This document shows positions 1 through 11,899 of a stretch of DNA of 64,000 bases, piece by piece. Position 1 is the stretch's first letter. The number at the start of each line of letters is the position of its first letter. The DNA lies in assembly GCA_025526915.1 (NCBI GenBank), contig JAHLKH010000015.1, positions 156,989 through 220,988 of the forward strand, written 5' to 3'. The notes below the pieces were generated by a model. That model was not told the DNA's origin. It saw nothing but the letters and a program-made list of their open reading frames with translations, and did not search any database. The DNA comes from Entophlyctis helioformis (lineage: Eukaryota; Chytridiomycota; Chytridiomycetes; Chytridiales; Chytriomycetaceae). The position numbers and the translations under genes are program-made.

Positions 1-1643
1 GACCAGCGCGACAACGCGGACGATGCTCCTGCTGAGGATGCACAGCCTGCTGCTGACACGCAGACCCTCGAAGAGGCTGGAGAGAAGGATGCGGCTGTTC
101 GCGCTGTCGAGCAGCTCAGCTGGATCCGTGCAGCCAAGGCGGCGCATGGCGGTCTGCTGTTCCCCGTGCGCGACGTGCTGCCCTCGCCGCTTCTGGAAGG
201 ATACCGCAACAAGTGCGAGTTTACGTTTGGCCGCGATCCCGACGGCGAAGTATCGGTTGGATTCCTCCTTGGTGGGTTCCGCGACGGTCTGGTGTCGGTC
301 ATGGACCCGTCGAACTGCCTTCACGTGAGCACCGCAAGCAAGCAGATTGCGTCGATGCTGCAGCATCTGGCGGAGACGTCGCCCTTTCCCGTGTACGACC
401 GCGTTGCCAAGGCCGGCTTCTGGCGTCTGTCACTTGTCCGCACCCATACGACGGGCGAGAGTGAGTTATCGCGTGGCGATCGATGGTTGGTTGATGTGCT
501 GCGGTGCTAACCCTTGGCTTGCATGGCCAGTCATGATCATGGTGCAGGTTGATGCGAACGGCATCGACAAGGACGCTCTGGCGGCCGAGAAGCTGCGCAT
601 TGTAGAGGTTCTCAACAGCAAAGGCGCAGAGCACAACCTGTCCATCACGACGATTGTGTACCAGGAGTCGGATGCGATGCACCACGGCATCCGCGCCGAA
701 GACCCGATCGAGATGCTCAAGGGCGACGGCGTTGTGCATGAAAAGCTCTTTGATCTCACGTTCCGCGTGTCGCCAGGATCGTTCTTCCAGGTCAACACGC
801 CTGCAACAGAGGTGTTGTACGGCAAGGTCAAGGATCTGTGTCTCGCTGGACCACCTGCGCTTCCTGGTGCTGCTGCGGCTGCGGCTCCCGATGCTGCTGC
901 TGCTGATGCTGCTATTGATACCAGCGACGACAAGCCGGCTGCCGAGCCGGCTGCTGAGAAGCCTGCCGAAACGCCTGCCACGGCACCCGTCGACACCAAG
1001 AATGTGATCCTTTTGGACCTGTGCTGTGGCACTGGCACGATTGGCATCACCCTTGCCAAGCACTTTAAGAAGGTTATTGGTGTGGAGATGGTCCAGGAGG
1101 CCATCAACGACGCAGTGTTGAACGCGACTGCAAATGGTAAGACAGCGCTTGGTTGGACGCCTGCATTCGGAACGGACTCTGACACTTGTGATGATCCAAA
1201 CGCAGGCGTCGAGAATGTCGAGTACCTGCATGGCAAGGCCGAGGAGCGCATCCAAGAAGTGTTTAGAAAGCACGTGGCTCCAGGCGACAAGGTGGTAGCT
1301 GTGCTCGACCCGCCTCGTGCGGGCGTGCATGGATCCGTCATTCAGGCCATCCGCGCATGTAAGGACCTCAAGCACGTTGTGTTTGTTGCGTGCAACGCCA
1401 AGCAGGCCAGCGTCAACTTTGTCGAGTAAGTCTGCAACGAGTCGGCCAGGAATCTTCCCCACGCTTGGAATGGCCCGACCACTGACACGCTGTCCATGCC
1501 GCGTTGCTTTCTGCTGCAGCCTTTGCCGCCCGACGTCCAACCGGTTGTCTGGCCAACCGTTCAGACCCGTCGAGGGCATCCCAATTGACCTGTTCCCGCA
1601 CACTGCGCCGTGCGAGCTCATTGTCACGTTTGTGAGAGAATGA
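1..1643 (+). CDS. TRM2: tRNA (uracil-5-)-methyltransferase, TRMT2A/TrmA-like, 5' partial
   Basis: SAM-dependent enzyme that makes 5-methyluridine in tRNA. The frame is open from base 1, so the N terminus lies outside the window. Exons are 1-460, 531-1425 and 1520-1643; both introns start with GTGAGT or GTAAGT and end in AG, and phases agree. Visible motifs are SFFQVNT (substrate side), LDLCCGTGTIGI (SAM binding), LDPPRAGVH, and FVACNAKQASVNFV, whose Cys matches the catalytic nucleophile of the RumA/TrmA family. The C terminus PFRPVEGIPIDLFPHT is typical of the eukaryotic TRMT2 group. An Ala/Pro-rich insertion (about 50 residues, near 840-1000) separates FQVNT from the SAM motif. It sits upstream of the velvet genes on the same strand with no evident functional link. 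Confidence 0.9.
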
Positions 1644-2715
1644 GCTGCTGTGCGTCTGCTGTCTGCGGCGATGCTTGCCCACTGAATGAACCAAGCTGCC
1701 TGTGCTGAGCATTTATTCATCCATTCACCTCGACACCTAACCTGGTGCATCGGCATACCCACACCGTACCGGGAACACCAACGACTTCACCCCCGGTTGG
1801 GGAAGGGTCCAGGCCTGCACATCTCTTGTAAGCCAAGCCCGGTAGACACCATGCGACATTGCCGAGTCTCCGCTTTTTCAATCAAGCGGGAAAGCGGGGA
1901 AGGGGGGCCCAGGCGTCGCGAGTGCCAAGCATTCTGCAAAGCGGTAGACGGGCTTGTGCCCGCCGGTGGAGCGTTGGTGGAGCAACGGTGGAGCTGCACA
2001 TGCTGATGCGGCGAAACGAGTGGGCCGGTCTGCAACTTCGCTCCAAGAACGCCAGGGGCCTGTCAAGTGTTGGACCGCCGGCTACCAAGACCGAGAAGCG
2101 ACACACAGGACAGCAGGACAGCTAGGGAACGCTCGGCGAGCCAGCCAAAAACACTAAACGTCTTACACCCCGTCCACACAATCACTGCGGTGGGTTTGCG
2201 CTCCGAGTCAAATATATATACCCACGCCGGTGAAGACGACTGCACTTGAGCAGTTGAATGGCCAGGCATGCTGCATCGTCTCGGCTGGTGTTGCACATGC
2301 TTACGCACCGCCCGCTTGGACGCACAGGCCGGCGCGACGGCGACCCTGCAACGCACTAGCAGCCACACGACCCCTTTTCACTGCCGAGCAGCAGCCCGTC
2401 TACCAGTCGGCACCCAGCCGTTAGCCCACCACCGCAGCATCTCGCCACCTTTGCTCGTCGACGCCTCCAGACAACGGCATCGCTCTTGGAGACTCCAGCA
2501 TCCAGCATCCAGCGCAGCACGACCACACAGCAACGGCCACCCTCAAGGGTACGTTGCTCACCCGTATGGTCGCAATGGACGGGCGAACAGCACTCGGCAC
2601 CGCACCCCACTGACGCTGCTGTTCCTGTCAGGCTGATCACAGACCGTCTACCAACCAGCGAGCCAACCCAGCCAACCCAGCCAGCCAACAAGTCAACGAA
2701 TCGCAAAATCTCTCC
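1644..2715. other. Intergenic region and velvet-1 5' flank
   Basis: No convincing gene is seen. The region holds a TATA-like box (2211-2220) about 500 bases before the velvet-1 start codon. A possible 5'UTR intron runs from a GTACGT near 2548 to the CAG that ends at about 2631. Confidence 0.5.
2211..2220 (+). promoter_or_regulatory. TATA-like box
   Basis: The run AATATATATA stands out in GC-rich intergenic DNA upstream of the velvet-1 gene. It may be the core promoter of that gene. This is inferred from composition and position only. Confidence 0.35.
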
Positions 2716-3760
2716 ATGATGCTGCATGTCCGTCAACAGCCTGTCCAAGCACGCATGTGCGGAACGGGCGACAAAGACCGGCGTGTTATCGATCCGGTGA
2801 GAGTGTGGTCACATCCGCACATACCGTTGGGCGGCCAGAGCCGGGCCATCCAGCCGTCACTCTTGCAGAATATCCTGCCGTCGGCTGGATTTTAGTGCCT
2901 GCCCCCTCCTCCTCCCAACCACCAACCACCCCCCTGGCGATGGCTGACTCATGTCTCGCGGACATAGCCACCGATCCTCGAGCTTGTGTGCGCAGACGAG
3001 CAACAACGGCAGCTGCTGCTCCAAGACATGTCGCTGGTTGTGCATGCGAGTCTATGGACAGCAGATGGCAGCCACATGCTTGTCACGTCCAGCAAAATGC
3101 CTGACGGCATGGCACTGCTCACCGGCACGCTCGTGTCTGGCGCGCACGTCCTCGTCGACCACCACAATTCCTGCGGCGTCTTCTTCATCTTTCCCGACCT
3201 GTCGGTGCGCATCGAGGGGCAGTTTAGACTCAAGTTTATGCTGTTGCGAGTGAACACGTAAGCCATGCGTCATGTGCCATGGGCGGGTCATGGGCGGGTC
3301 TTGGTGGCTTTGTCTGTGCTGACACGCTTGTTGCGAATCGGCCAGTGACTTGCCGTTCCTCGACAGCGGCACGACTCTTGCACCAGCCACGTCATTGCCG
3401 AGTCTACACAGCCCGAGTCGCAACAGCCATTCCAGCCAGAGCATTGCGTATACAGACGGCTCCAGGTCGACCAACAGTGTGGATGATCTAACGGGCTATT
3501 ACGCCGCCGGCTATCCGGTGCGCAGCAGCAGCGGCGGCATCGCACCCGGCACCGCAGAGCAGCAAGCAGGATACTTGGTCACGAGCGTCCTCACCGAGCC
3601 GTTTTCAGTGTTCTCGCCGCGCAACTTTCCAGGCATGCTTGACTCGTCGGACATATCCAAAGCGTTTGCAGCGCAGGGCGTCAAGCTGATGATCCGACAC
3701 AGCAAGGACAAGAGCAGGGACCGCGCGAGCAGCAGCAGCGTCGGGAGCAGGTCGGGTTGA
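2716..3760 (+). CDS. Velvet-domain transcriptional regulator 1
   Basis: Fungus-specific velvet proteins are NF-kB-like DNA-binding factors that couple development with secondary metabolism. Exons are 2716-2796, 2968-3257 and 3346-3760, giving about 261 residues. Family blocks are all present and in order: RQQPVQARMCGTGDKDRR, PPILEL, LVVHASLW, GVFFIFPDLSVRIEGQFRLK, LTEPFSVFSPRNFPGM and the QGVKLMIR end. The Ser-rich segment after the second intron separates the two halves of the domain. The protein is almost all velvet domain, so it is nearer in size to VelB/VosA than to VeA; a finer assignment cannot be made by eye. It lies just upstream of a second velvet gene on the same strand and shares two intron positions with it. 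An AATAAA follows the stop codon. Confidence 0.92.
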
Positions 3761-3770
3761 ATATGCACAT

Positions 3771-3776
3771 AATAAA
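3771..3776 (+). terminator. Polyadenylation signal AATAAA
   Basis: The canonical AATAAA lies 11 bases after the velvet-1 stop codon and is the likely 3'-end signal of that gene. Confidence 0.55.
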
Positions 3777-3931
3777 GATAATCTAGGCATGCAAACGTGG
3801 ACGCTATTCGCCAAACGGCGATCGAGCCTGTGCAGTTTGAGCAGCCTGCAGCAGGCAGAGCGTTGGGTTTTCAATGCCAGCCATGCAGCTACTGGCCGTT
3901 GCACTTTGTCAAGCTGCTGGAGCGGGCCAGG

Positions 3932-4050
3932 TGTCGTGTGAGCCATCCCATGAGCCGTTGTGTGAGCCGTCGTGAAAGCCATCGTGAAAGCCATCTCACG
4001 AGCCATCTCATGAGCCATCGTGTGAATGCCATCGTGTGAATGCCCGCTTC
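3932..4050 (+). repeat. Degenerate minisatellite (GTGAGCCATC-like units)
   Basis: Units resembling GTGAGCCATC or GTGAAAGCCATC repeat about ten times with substitutions. The unit length is about 8-13 bases. Confidence 0.6.
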
Positions 4051-5213
4051 TGTGTTTCGAAACACAAACGGCCACTTGTGTCGCCTCCGCTGCTTCTGCT
4101 GCCTTGGCAGACGGTCAGTTGAGCCCGCTCAGCTTTCGCCGGATGGAGCCGCTGTGTCTGCTGGGCAGGCCAAGACAAGCTCCTGGCGCGACCTTGTTGG
4201 AGACTTGCTCCCACGTGTGATGAAGATGGACGCGTCAATACTTTTGCCGAAATCGCATCGCCTTTGGACGCTCAAATTTGTGCATCAGTCACAAAGAGTC
4301 ACATGCCGTGGCATTCCGCAAACGGTGTCTTGCACAAGGTGGAGACAGCAGCGTCGGCGTTGTCTGCAACAGGATGTTGCCTTGACTCGCGCTGAAGGCA
4401 CACCTTGAGGGCTGCGACCGATGCTGCTCCAAACCAGCGCACGCCTCGCCTTTCTCCGCTGCTGGGTTCGGTAGATGGTTACGGCGGGAAACCACAGTGG
4501 GAATCTGCAAAAAAGCGCTGCTCAAACGAACGGCTGCACCGTTTGTTTTCGATGCTTGGGTGTTGGATTATCGCAGGTCGTTTTCGGAAGAGGGTTTTTG
4601 GGTTTGGTTCAACGACTCTGCTCGGCAAGGGCGAGTTGGAGTCTTTGCCCGCACACCGTTTGGTCTAGACTCTGTGGTCTTGAAGTTGCCGACCAAGTGG
4701 TCCGTTCGCACCAACAGCCCGCCAGCAGTGCCGCACGTCTGTGCTGCACATCTACATCACCATCGCTGCTCCGAAATCGCCATTGAGCGCCTCAGCGAGA
4801 AAAACCGCTTACCCAACCAGACGAGCTTCCGGCTCTGGCTGCTCTGGCTCTGACTCTGTGTTTGGGTCTGGCTCCGCAAGCACGCCCGCTGAACCAGCGT
4901 CCCCCTTCAGCCTCACGTAAGGCCGCGCCGGCTGCTCAAGGACCGTTGATTGCCGGCTTGCCCACTAACTCGAGTGTCTGTGCTCGCTCGTTGGTGCAGG
5001 CTCCTCAGGCAGGCAGGCAGACCGTCAAGCGACCGTCCGTCCAAGCGCACCTGAATCTCACAGCACTCCACCAACCAGCGGGCCAGCGGCCGCACACAGC
5101 ATCCTGTTCCCCTGCGGCTCAGTAGCCCACCTCCTTTCGCACCCATTGAAACAGCATCACCCACGGCGCTTGGCCACCGGTCCAGACTCGCTGTCGCTGC
5201 ACCCCGCAACATA

Positions 5214-5252
5214 GGCACACACACACACACGCACACACACGCACACGCACAC
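5214..5252 (+). repeat. (AC)n microsatellite with GC interruptions
   Basis: An AC dinucleotide run interrupted by GC steps, just upstream of the velvet-2 first exon. Confidence 0.8.
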
Positions 5253-5295
5253 CACAGCCCACCTGGCCAGGCTGCACGCAACCGTGAATCGGGGC

Positions 5296-7969
5296 ATGGC
5301 CACTTCATTTGCCGCTGGCGAGCCAGCATCCCCAAGCCCGACGACCGCGCACTCGCCAAGTTTCGCCGAGCCCATGCCAGCGCCATCGACCGCCGCATCG
5401 GGACCCACACAGCATTTGATGGCAGCGTCTGGACCGCCTGGGCCATTGACGGCCGCATTCAGCGACCCAAGGTGCGTGCAGCGGTGCAGCCGCCGCAATA
5501 TTCCACCAGCCACACGATTTACTATGCAGCCTGCCGGCTCTGTGTCGGCAAGGCACTCACTGACCACGCTTGCTTGCTTGCCTGCGTCTGTCCTGCTCGT
5601 CTGTGCCTGCTCGTCCGCGCTCGGTCGCCCTGCCCCATTGTTCTCGCCGCTGTGGGCCGCGACACGCTGTCGTGATCCATATTGGCTGCCCACCTCGGGC
5701 CGGCCGACCGTTCCTCCCGCCCCGCCTGCTCGCCATGGCCGTGTGCGATTCCGTGCATTCGCATGCCGCCGCTCCGTCTGCCCGTCCGTCTGCCCTTCCC
5801 TCTGCCCCTCCGTCTGCCCCTCCGTCTGCCGGTTCCTCGTCTTGGACTGCTTTCACCACACGATTAATGTCTTGGTTTGTTGGCTCTGTGTGTCTGTGTG
5901 TCTGTGTCTGTGTGTCGGTATGCCGGTCTGTCGGTCTGGCTCGCTCATCTGTCTGGCTGCCTGGCTGTCTGCCTGTCTGGCTGGCTTGTCTGGCTCGTCT
6001 GTCTGGATTCGCTGCGCTCGCACCGGCACACCTGCACACTGCCATGATCCAACACGGGCCTTGTGTGTCGCCTGCGGCTCTGCGTCTTCCGTCGCCTTGG
6101 TTGCCAACCGCATCCCCTCCACTCGACTCCACGCCTCTGGCCTGCTCCTTCTGGCCTGTCGTCCCGCTGCCCCCGCCGCCCCCGCTGCCCACGCCGTCCT
6201 GGCCTGCTGTTCCGCCATGACTCATCATGACCCGACATGACCCAACCCCCGTTCTCTCGATCCATTCCCGATGCGCCTGCCCCGGCCTGCGCCGGCCATC
6301 GAACTGTGCCTGGCGCACATCGCTCCTGCCCATCGCTCCTGCCCATCGCTCCTGCCCATCATTTTGGCTGTCGGCCCGGCCAGCTCGCTGACGTTGCGCG
6401 TGAGACAGCACCCCGTGCGTGCTCGGGCTTGTGGCAGTGGTAACAAGGATCGCCGCACCGTCGACCCAGTGAGTCCATCACCAGTGGCGTGTGTCTGGCT
6501 GCATGCTCGCCCCCTTGCCGCGCCACGGAACTTGTTGCTGGCTACATGGTGATGCGGTGATGCAGCAAATCTGCCACACAGCCTTGAGCGGCCGATGATG
6601 ATGGGCTCCTCCATCGCCAGCAGCATTCCAGCACTTGCTGCCCACGCTCACAATCCACGAGCTTGGCCAGCAGCTTGCCAAGCCGAAAGCGGCTGCGCCT
6701 TGGCCGTGGCTCGATCTCCATGCTCCTGGCCGCCTTGCCGGATCTCGCCTGTGATGGCTTGTCACCATGACTCACCCGTCGTCATCTCGCTATTATTCCG
6801 TGTTTGTCCGCACAATCGCGTTCCCTGTCGGGCCTGGCCGGGCCTGGCTGTGTCGCTTCGCCGTCTGTGGCTTTCTCCATCCGCTGCTGCCGCCGCCAAA
6901 GCCTCCGGTCATTGAAGTCATTGACCCATCCGCGGCCGGAGCACACGAAGGGTAAGCTCGCTTCCTGTTGCCCTTTTTTGCAGCATACGGTTTCGGCTTT
7001 TCTCGCTTGGTTTGCACGACCCCACAACAAGACCTGAACTTGCTCCTGCTGATCCATCGTATTCCCCCGGATCCCACAGAGGCGTTGCCATCAATCCCTT
7101 TCTCATCATGCACGCGAGCCTGTGGACAAGCGACATGGAGAGGTCCGTGCTGCTGTTTGAGGGCGAGCAGGTGCTTGTCGGCAGCCTCACGTCCGTCATG
7201 TCCGTCCTGCGCGACGAGTTTGGCAAGCAAGGCGTGTTCTTTATCTTTCCCGACCTCTCGGTGCGCTGCGACGGCATTTTTCGATTACGCTTCAGTCTCA
7301 TGAACCTGCAAGGGTACGATCGGGTGTCTCTGCTCAGGCTTACCGGCCCACTGACTGGCCCAGCGACTAGCTGACCCGCTGACTGACTGGCTGACCCACT
7401 GACCGTCCGACTGACTGTCCTCGTTGTCTGTGCACAGATCCGCACCAAACCAGCTCGCACAGGCTGGTGGCCCCGTCATTGCAACCATTTTCACAGAGCC
7501 GTTCGAGGTGTTCAAGCCCAAACTGTTTCCTGGTGTCGCCGAACCCACGATGCTCATCAAGTCATTTACGTTGCAGGGCCATCCGCTACCGATCCGCAAG
7601 TTCAGACGCAAGCGGTCCTCGATCGCAGGCGGCGTCGAAACCATCATCACCGTACCAAACACATCAACAGCCTCTGCACGGCTTCCCACGTCCGCGCCAA
7701 CCTCTGCGTCTATATCTGTCTCGGGAACCAACACGCCGTCCATGGCATTCGCCCAACTGCCCATGAACCCCGCATCGTCCTCATTCACGCCTGACGGAGG
7801 AGGAGGAGACGGAAGTGGTGGTGGAGGGAGCAGAGGGACAGCGCGGACAAGAGGAGACGGCAGCGCATCGGGGCCGGGATCGCACGCTGTGGCCTATTCT
7901 GACTCTGACACATCATTCGTGCTCGGATCGTCTGCCCTGCACGAAGGGGAGTACGAGGACTACGACTAG
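5296..7969 (+). CDS. Velvet-domain transcriptional regulator 2
   Basis: Second velvet-family regulator, tandem to the first. The best model has exons 5296-5471, 6384-6468, 6902-6951, 7080-7313 and 7438-7969, about 358 residues. Velvet blocks are LTLRVRQHPVRARACGSGNKDRR, PPVIEVIDP, LIMHASLW, GVFFIFPDLSVRCDGIFRLR, FTEPFEVFKPKLFPGV and LQGHPLPIRK. A Ser/Gly/Thr-rich tail of about 100 residues follows the domain. The intron after the DRRTVDP block and the one after the FRLR block sit where velvet-1 has introns, which points to tandem duplication. Weak points are the first exon, reached over a 912-base pyrimidine-rich intron, and the 6952-7079 intron, where an acceptor at 6983 would also keep the frame but leave a 32-base intron. 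Confidence 0.88.
6318..6360 (+). repeat. Short tandem repeat CGCTCCTGCCCAT
   Basis: Three to four copies of a 13-base unit within the predicted long first intron of the velvet-2 gene. Confidence 0.7.
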
Positions 7970-8273
7970 ACGGAGGAGATGCAGCTGATAGACGGATGCA
8001 ACGGATGCACTGGATGTTGATGCTGATCGGCGATACACTTGTGTAAGATAGTTTATTGAACGTGCTGGTAATAATAGCTCCCCATTGGCTGCATTGTGTC
8101 TTTCAGGTGCGGCAGGCGTGGCAGGTCTGTCGCAGACAGGGTTCAGATGCGGTGCAGTTGGCGCAGTCGGGGGCAGGCGGGGGCTGACAGCAGCAAGCTT
8201 CACATTTCGGCCAGATCGCATCGCGGGTTTGCTCCACTTCCAGAAAGCGACCACGCGACCACGACCGCAGGAC
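7970..8273. other. Intergenic, velvet-2 3' flank and TPS 5' flank
   Basis: No gene, RNA or clear regulatory motif is seen in these 304 bases. Confidence 0.5.
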
Positions 8274-11200
8274 ATGACAACGTCGGAAGCAGCCGCCGTG
8301 GCAGCCGCGCTGGCGGCAGCACCGTCCACGACGCACCGCCTCATTGTGGTGTCGAACCGCCTGCCCGTCACCATCTCGCGCTCGGCCGACACGGGCGACT
8401 GGTCGTACGTCATGTCGTCGGGCGGCCTCGTCTCGGCGCTCGAGGGCCTCAAGCAGAAGATGTCGTTCACCTGGATTGGCTGGCCTGGTGCGTCAGCTCG
8501 CTCGTTCGCTCACTCTGGGGCTGCTGCTTGCGTATGCTGCCTGTGGGTGCACGCCTCCGCCGCCGCCGACGACTGACTCTCGACTGTGCGGTGCGTCTGC
8601 GGCTGTGTCTGCGTCTGCGCAGGCATGGAGCTGCCGCCCAGCGACCAGGTCGTGGTGGGCCAGCAGCTGCTTGAACAGCACTCGTGCGTGCCCGTGTTCA
8701 TCAAGGACGACATTGCCGACATGCACTACAACGGCTTCTCCAACAGGTGCGTACCTGCGTGCGTGCGTGCGTATGCTTCCTGGCCCGCCCGCCTTGCTGT
8801 CTGCCATCTCGCCATCCTGCCCGCCATGCTGCCCGCCATCGCGATCCCATCAGCGAGCTTGCCGGTCGCTGCCGGTCGCTGTTGGTCGCTGCCGGTCGGC
8901 GTCGGTGCAGACGCCCGCCCCATGCAATGAGCCTGGACAGGGTCCCGCATATTCCCACGGCCAGCCGCCCAGCCAGCCAGATCTGGGCCGCATCGAGGTT
9001 GCACACATGAGCAGATCTGGCTGACGCATTCATCGCCACACACCCCATCGTCATCCATCGCCAGCATCCTCTGGCCGCTGTTCCACTACCACCCTGGCGA
9101 GATCAACTTCAACGAAGACCACTGGGAGGCCTACCAGGAGGCCAACAGCGCCTTTGCAGACGCCATCGCTGCCGTCGTCGAGGACGGCGATCTCGTGTGG
9201 GTGCATGACTACCACCTCATGCTCCTGCCGTCCATGCTCCGTCAGCGTCTCGAGGACACGAACAAGGACGTCAAGATTGGCTTCTTTTTACACACGCCCT
9301 TTCCGTCCAGCGAGATCTACAGGTTCGTCTTGCCACCGCCCCGCCGACCTGCCTGTGTCCTTTGTCCTCCTCGATGCCGCATGGATCGGATCCGATGCGA
9401 TGGCGCGTGCCCATCGCTCATCCATCTGCTCTCATCCGCCAGTCGCGGCGGACATGCGCTCCGCCCTGCCGACTCACGCGACACATGGCATGGACTGACG
9501 GGCCGACGGATGACTGCGACAGAATCCTGCCGGTGCGCAAGCAGGTGCTCCTGGGCGTGCTCAGCAGCGATCTCATCGGATTCCATACCTACGACTATGC
9601 ACGACACTTTTTGAGCTCGTGCACGCGCATCCTCGGTGTCCACACCATGCCCAACGGCGCCGAGTTCGAGGGCCGCATCGTCCACGTCGGCACGTTCCCC
9701 ATCGGCATCGACCCTGAAAAGTTTACAAACGGCCTGCAGAAGCAGTCGATCATGGACCGGATCGCCCGTCTGCGCCAAAAGTTTGCTGGCGTCAAGGTCC
9801 TCGTCGGCGTGGATCGCCTCGACTACATCAAGGGCGTGCCGCAGAAGCTGCACGCCTTTGAGCTGTTCCTGTCCAACCATCGCGAATGGCAGGACAAGGT
9901 CGTGCTCGTGCAGGTGGCCGTGCCGTCGCGCCAGGACGTTGAAGAGTACCAGCACCTGCAGCAGGTCGTCAACGAGCTCGTGGGCCGCATCAACGGCCGC
10001 TTCGGCACCGTCGAGTTCACGCCCATCCATTTCATGCACAAGTCGGTCAACTTTGAGGAGCTCGTTGCGCTGTACGCCATTGCCGACGCCTGCATTGTCT
10101 CGTCCACCCGCGACGGCATGAACCTCGTCTCGTACGAGTACATTGTGTCGCAGCAGAACAACCACGGCGTGCTCATTCTCAGCGAGTTTGCTGGCGCGGC
10201 CCAGTCGCTCAACGGATCCATCATTGTCAACCCGTGGAACAGCGAGGAGCTCGCCAACAGCATCTACGACGCCGTCACCATGTCCGAGGACGTGCGTCGC
10301 AGCAACCACCAGAAGCTGTACCGCTACGTCACCAAGTACACGGCGGCCTTTTGGGGCGTCTCGTTTGTCAAGGAGCTCCAGCGTGTGACGGAAGAGTACG
10401 ACTCGCGCCGCCTTCCCCGACTGTCGACGGAGCATGCGCTCAAGGCATTCAAGGCGTCGACCAAGAAAAAGGTGTTTTTGCTCGACTACGACGGCACGCT
10501 GACCGAGCTGCACAAGTTACCAGAGTTTGCGCGTCCGTCGGCGTCGCTCCTGTCGACCCTCACGCGTCTTGCTGCGCTGCCCAACGTCTATGTGTACATT
10601 CTCTCTGGCCGGTCCCGCGAGCATCTCGAGCGCTGGTTTGGCGGGACGGGGGTCGGTCTGTCTGCCGAGCACGGCTGCTTCTACCGCCACCCACCCAACC
10701 TGGTCATCCGCTCGCCGTCGGACCTTGACCTGACGGCCACCGAGGACTCGCTGGATGCGTTTGATGGCGACAACAGGTCGTCACACGCGTCGGCCATATC
10801 CGGCGGCAGCCCCATCCACTCGGCCGCGCCTGGCATGACGCCGTGGGCAGCAACGCTCCGGCCCCGCCTCTCCCGCCATCCTCTGCGGCCGCCGCATCGC
10901 ACGTCAGCCCGGCGGCCACGTCGACGCTCCTGCCCACGCCGCTCATGGCCACGACGGCCAGCAGCAGCACGAGCACGGCGGGCGGCCTGTCCCTCCACCG
11001 CCACATGAGCAACAATGGCTGGTACGCCATGGTCGACCAGGTCGACTCGTCGTGGCGCTCGACGATCCGCCCGCTGTTCCAGCACTACACGGAGCGCACG
11101 CCCGGCAGCTTCATCGAGGAGAAGGAGATCAACCTCACGTGGCACTACCGCAACGCTGACCCCGAGTTTGGCACCTGGCAGGCGACCGAGCTGCAAGTCA

Positions 11201-11695
11201 ATCTCGAAAAGATTCTGAGCCACATGGCCGTGTCTGTACGTCTACCACTGTTGACGTTGACGTTGACGGTTGTTGTGCAGAGTGTGTGGGGCTTGGCGTG
11301 CACTGACACTGGACACTGGACACTCCCATCCATCCATGCAGATCATCCTGGGCAACAAGACGCTCGAGCTGCGGCCGTCCATGGTGGACAAGGGCACGTC
11401 AGCGCGGGCGATCCTCAAGGAGCTCGACGCGGCGACGGACGTGGATTTCCTGCTGTGCCTGGGCGACGGCAAGACGGACGAAGTCGTGTTTGGCCTGCTC
11501 AATGCCGAGATGCGCGACTCGCTCACGGTCACGGTCGGCAAGAAGCAGACGGACGCCAAGTACTATGTCGACTCGGTGCGCGACGTTGAGCAGCTCATTC
11601 TGAATATCGTCGAGGACAATGAGGCGGCGGTTGCTGCTGCCGGCGTCACTGTCACTGTCAGTGCCAGTGCCGGTGCCGGTGCCGGTGCTGTGTAG
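8274..11695 (+). CDS. Trehalose-6-phosphate synthase/phosphatase fusion
   Basis: Makes trehalose-6-phosphate from UDP-glucose and glucose-6-phosphate and probably removes the phosphate. Exons are 8274-8487, 8623-8746, 9065-9322, 9523-10776, 10851-11235 and 11342-11695, about 862 residues. The GT20 synthase half is complete: VVSNRLPV, SSGGLVSAL, WVHDYHLMLLP, FFLHTPFPSSEIYR, GVDRLDYIKG, SSTRDGMNLVSYEY and LSEFAGAAQSL. The HAD-type phosphatase half has LDYDGTLT, ILSGRSREHLERWF and LCLGDGKTDEVVF. A Ser/Ala-rich insertion (about 10780-11000) splits the phosphatase half. The 10777-10850 intron has an unusual GTCGTC donor but restores the frame. The second Asp of the usual GDD in the last phosphatase motif is Gly. 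Stress protection and spore carbohydrate storage are the known roles of the family. Confidence 0.93.
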
Positions 11696-11899
11696 ACGAC
11701 CAGTTTTGGACTCGCTTGCTTGTTGTTGACTCTTGCAGTGCGTTGGGTTGGCCGCCAACACCTGGGTGCACAAGACTGAAGAATATAGGCCGATTGTGTA
11801 TGACAAGATGACAGCAGCCGAGTTTGTGCATGATGAGACGGGGGTTCATTTGGATGGTAGATGGATGGATGCGATGCCGCGTGCACTTCTTGTGACCGT

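Larger units (their letters stand above)
3777..5295. other. Intergenic region without a supported gene
   Basis: About 1.5 kb between the velvet genes. An open frame at 4497-4853 has no recognisable motif and odd composition, so it is not called. The stretch holds a degenerate minisatellite and an AC microsatellite, annotated separately. Confidence 0.5.

Noticed and set aside
4497..4853. 118-codon ORF between the velvet genes
   Set aside because: No motif, no splice context and no neighbouring exons; composition does not resemble the real genes nearby.
5557..6411. Long minus-strand and plus-strand ORFs in the velvet-2 first intron
   Set aside because: They are made of short CT/TG repeats and give only low-complexity translations.
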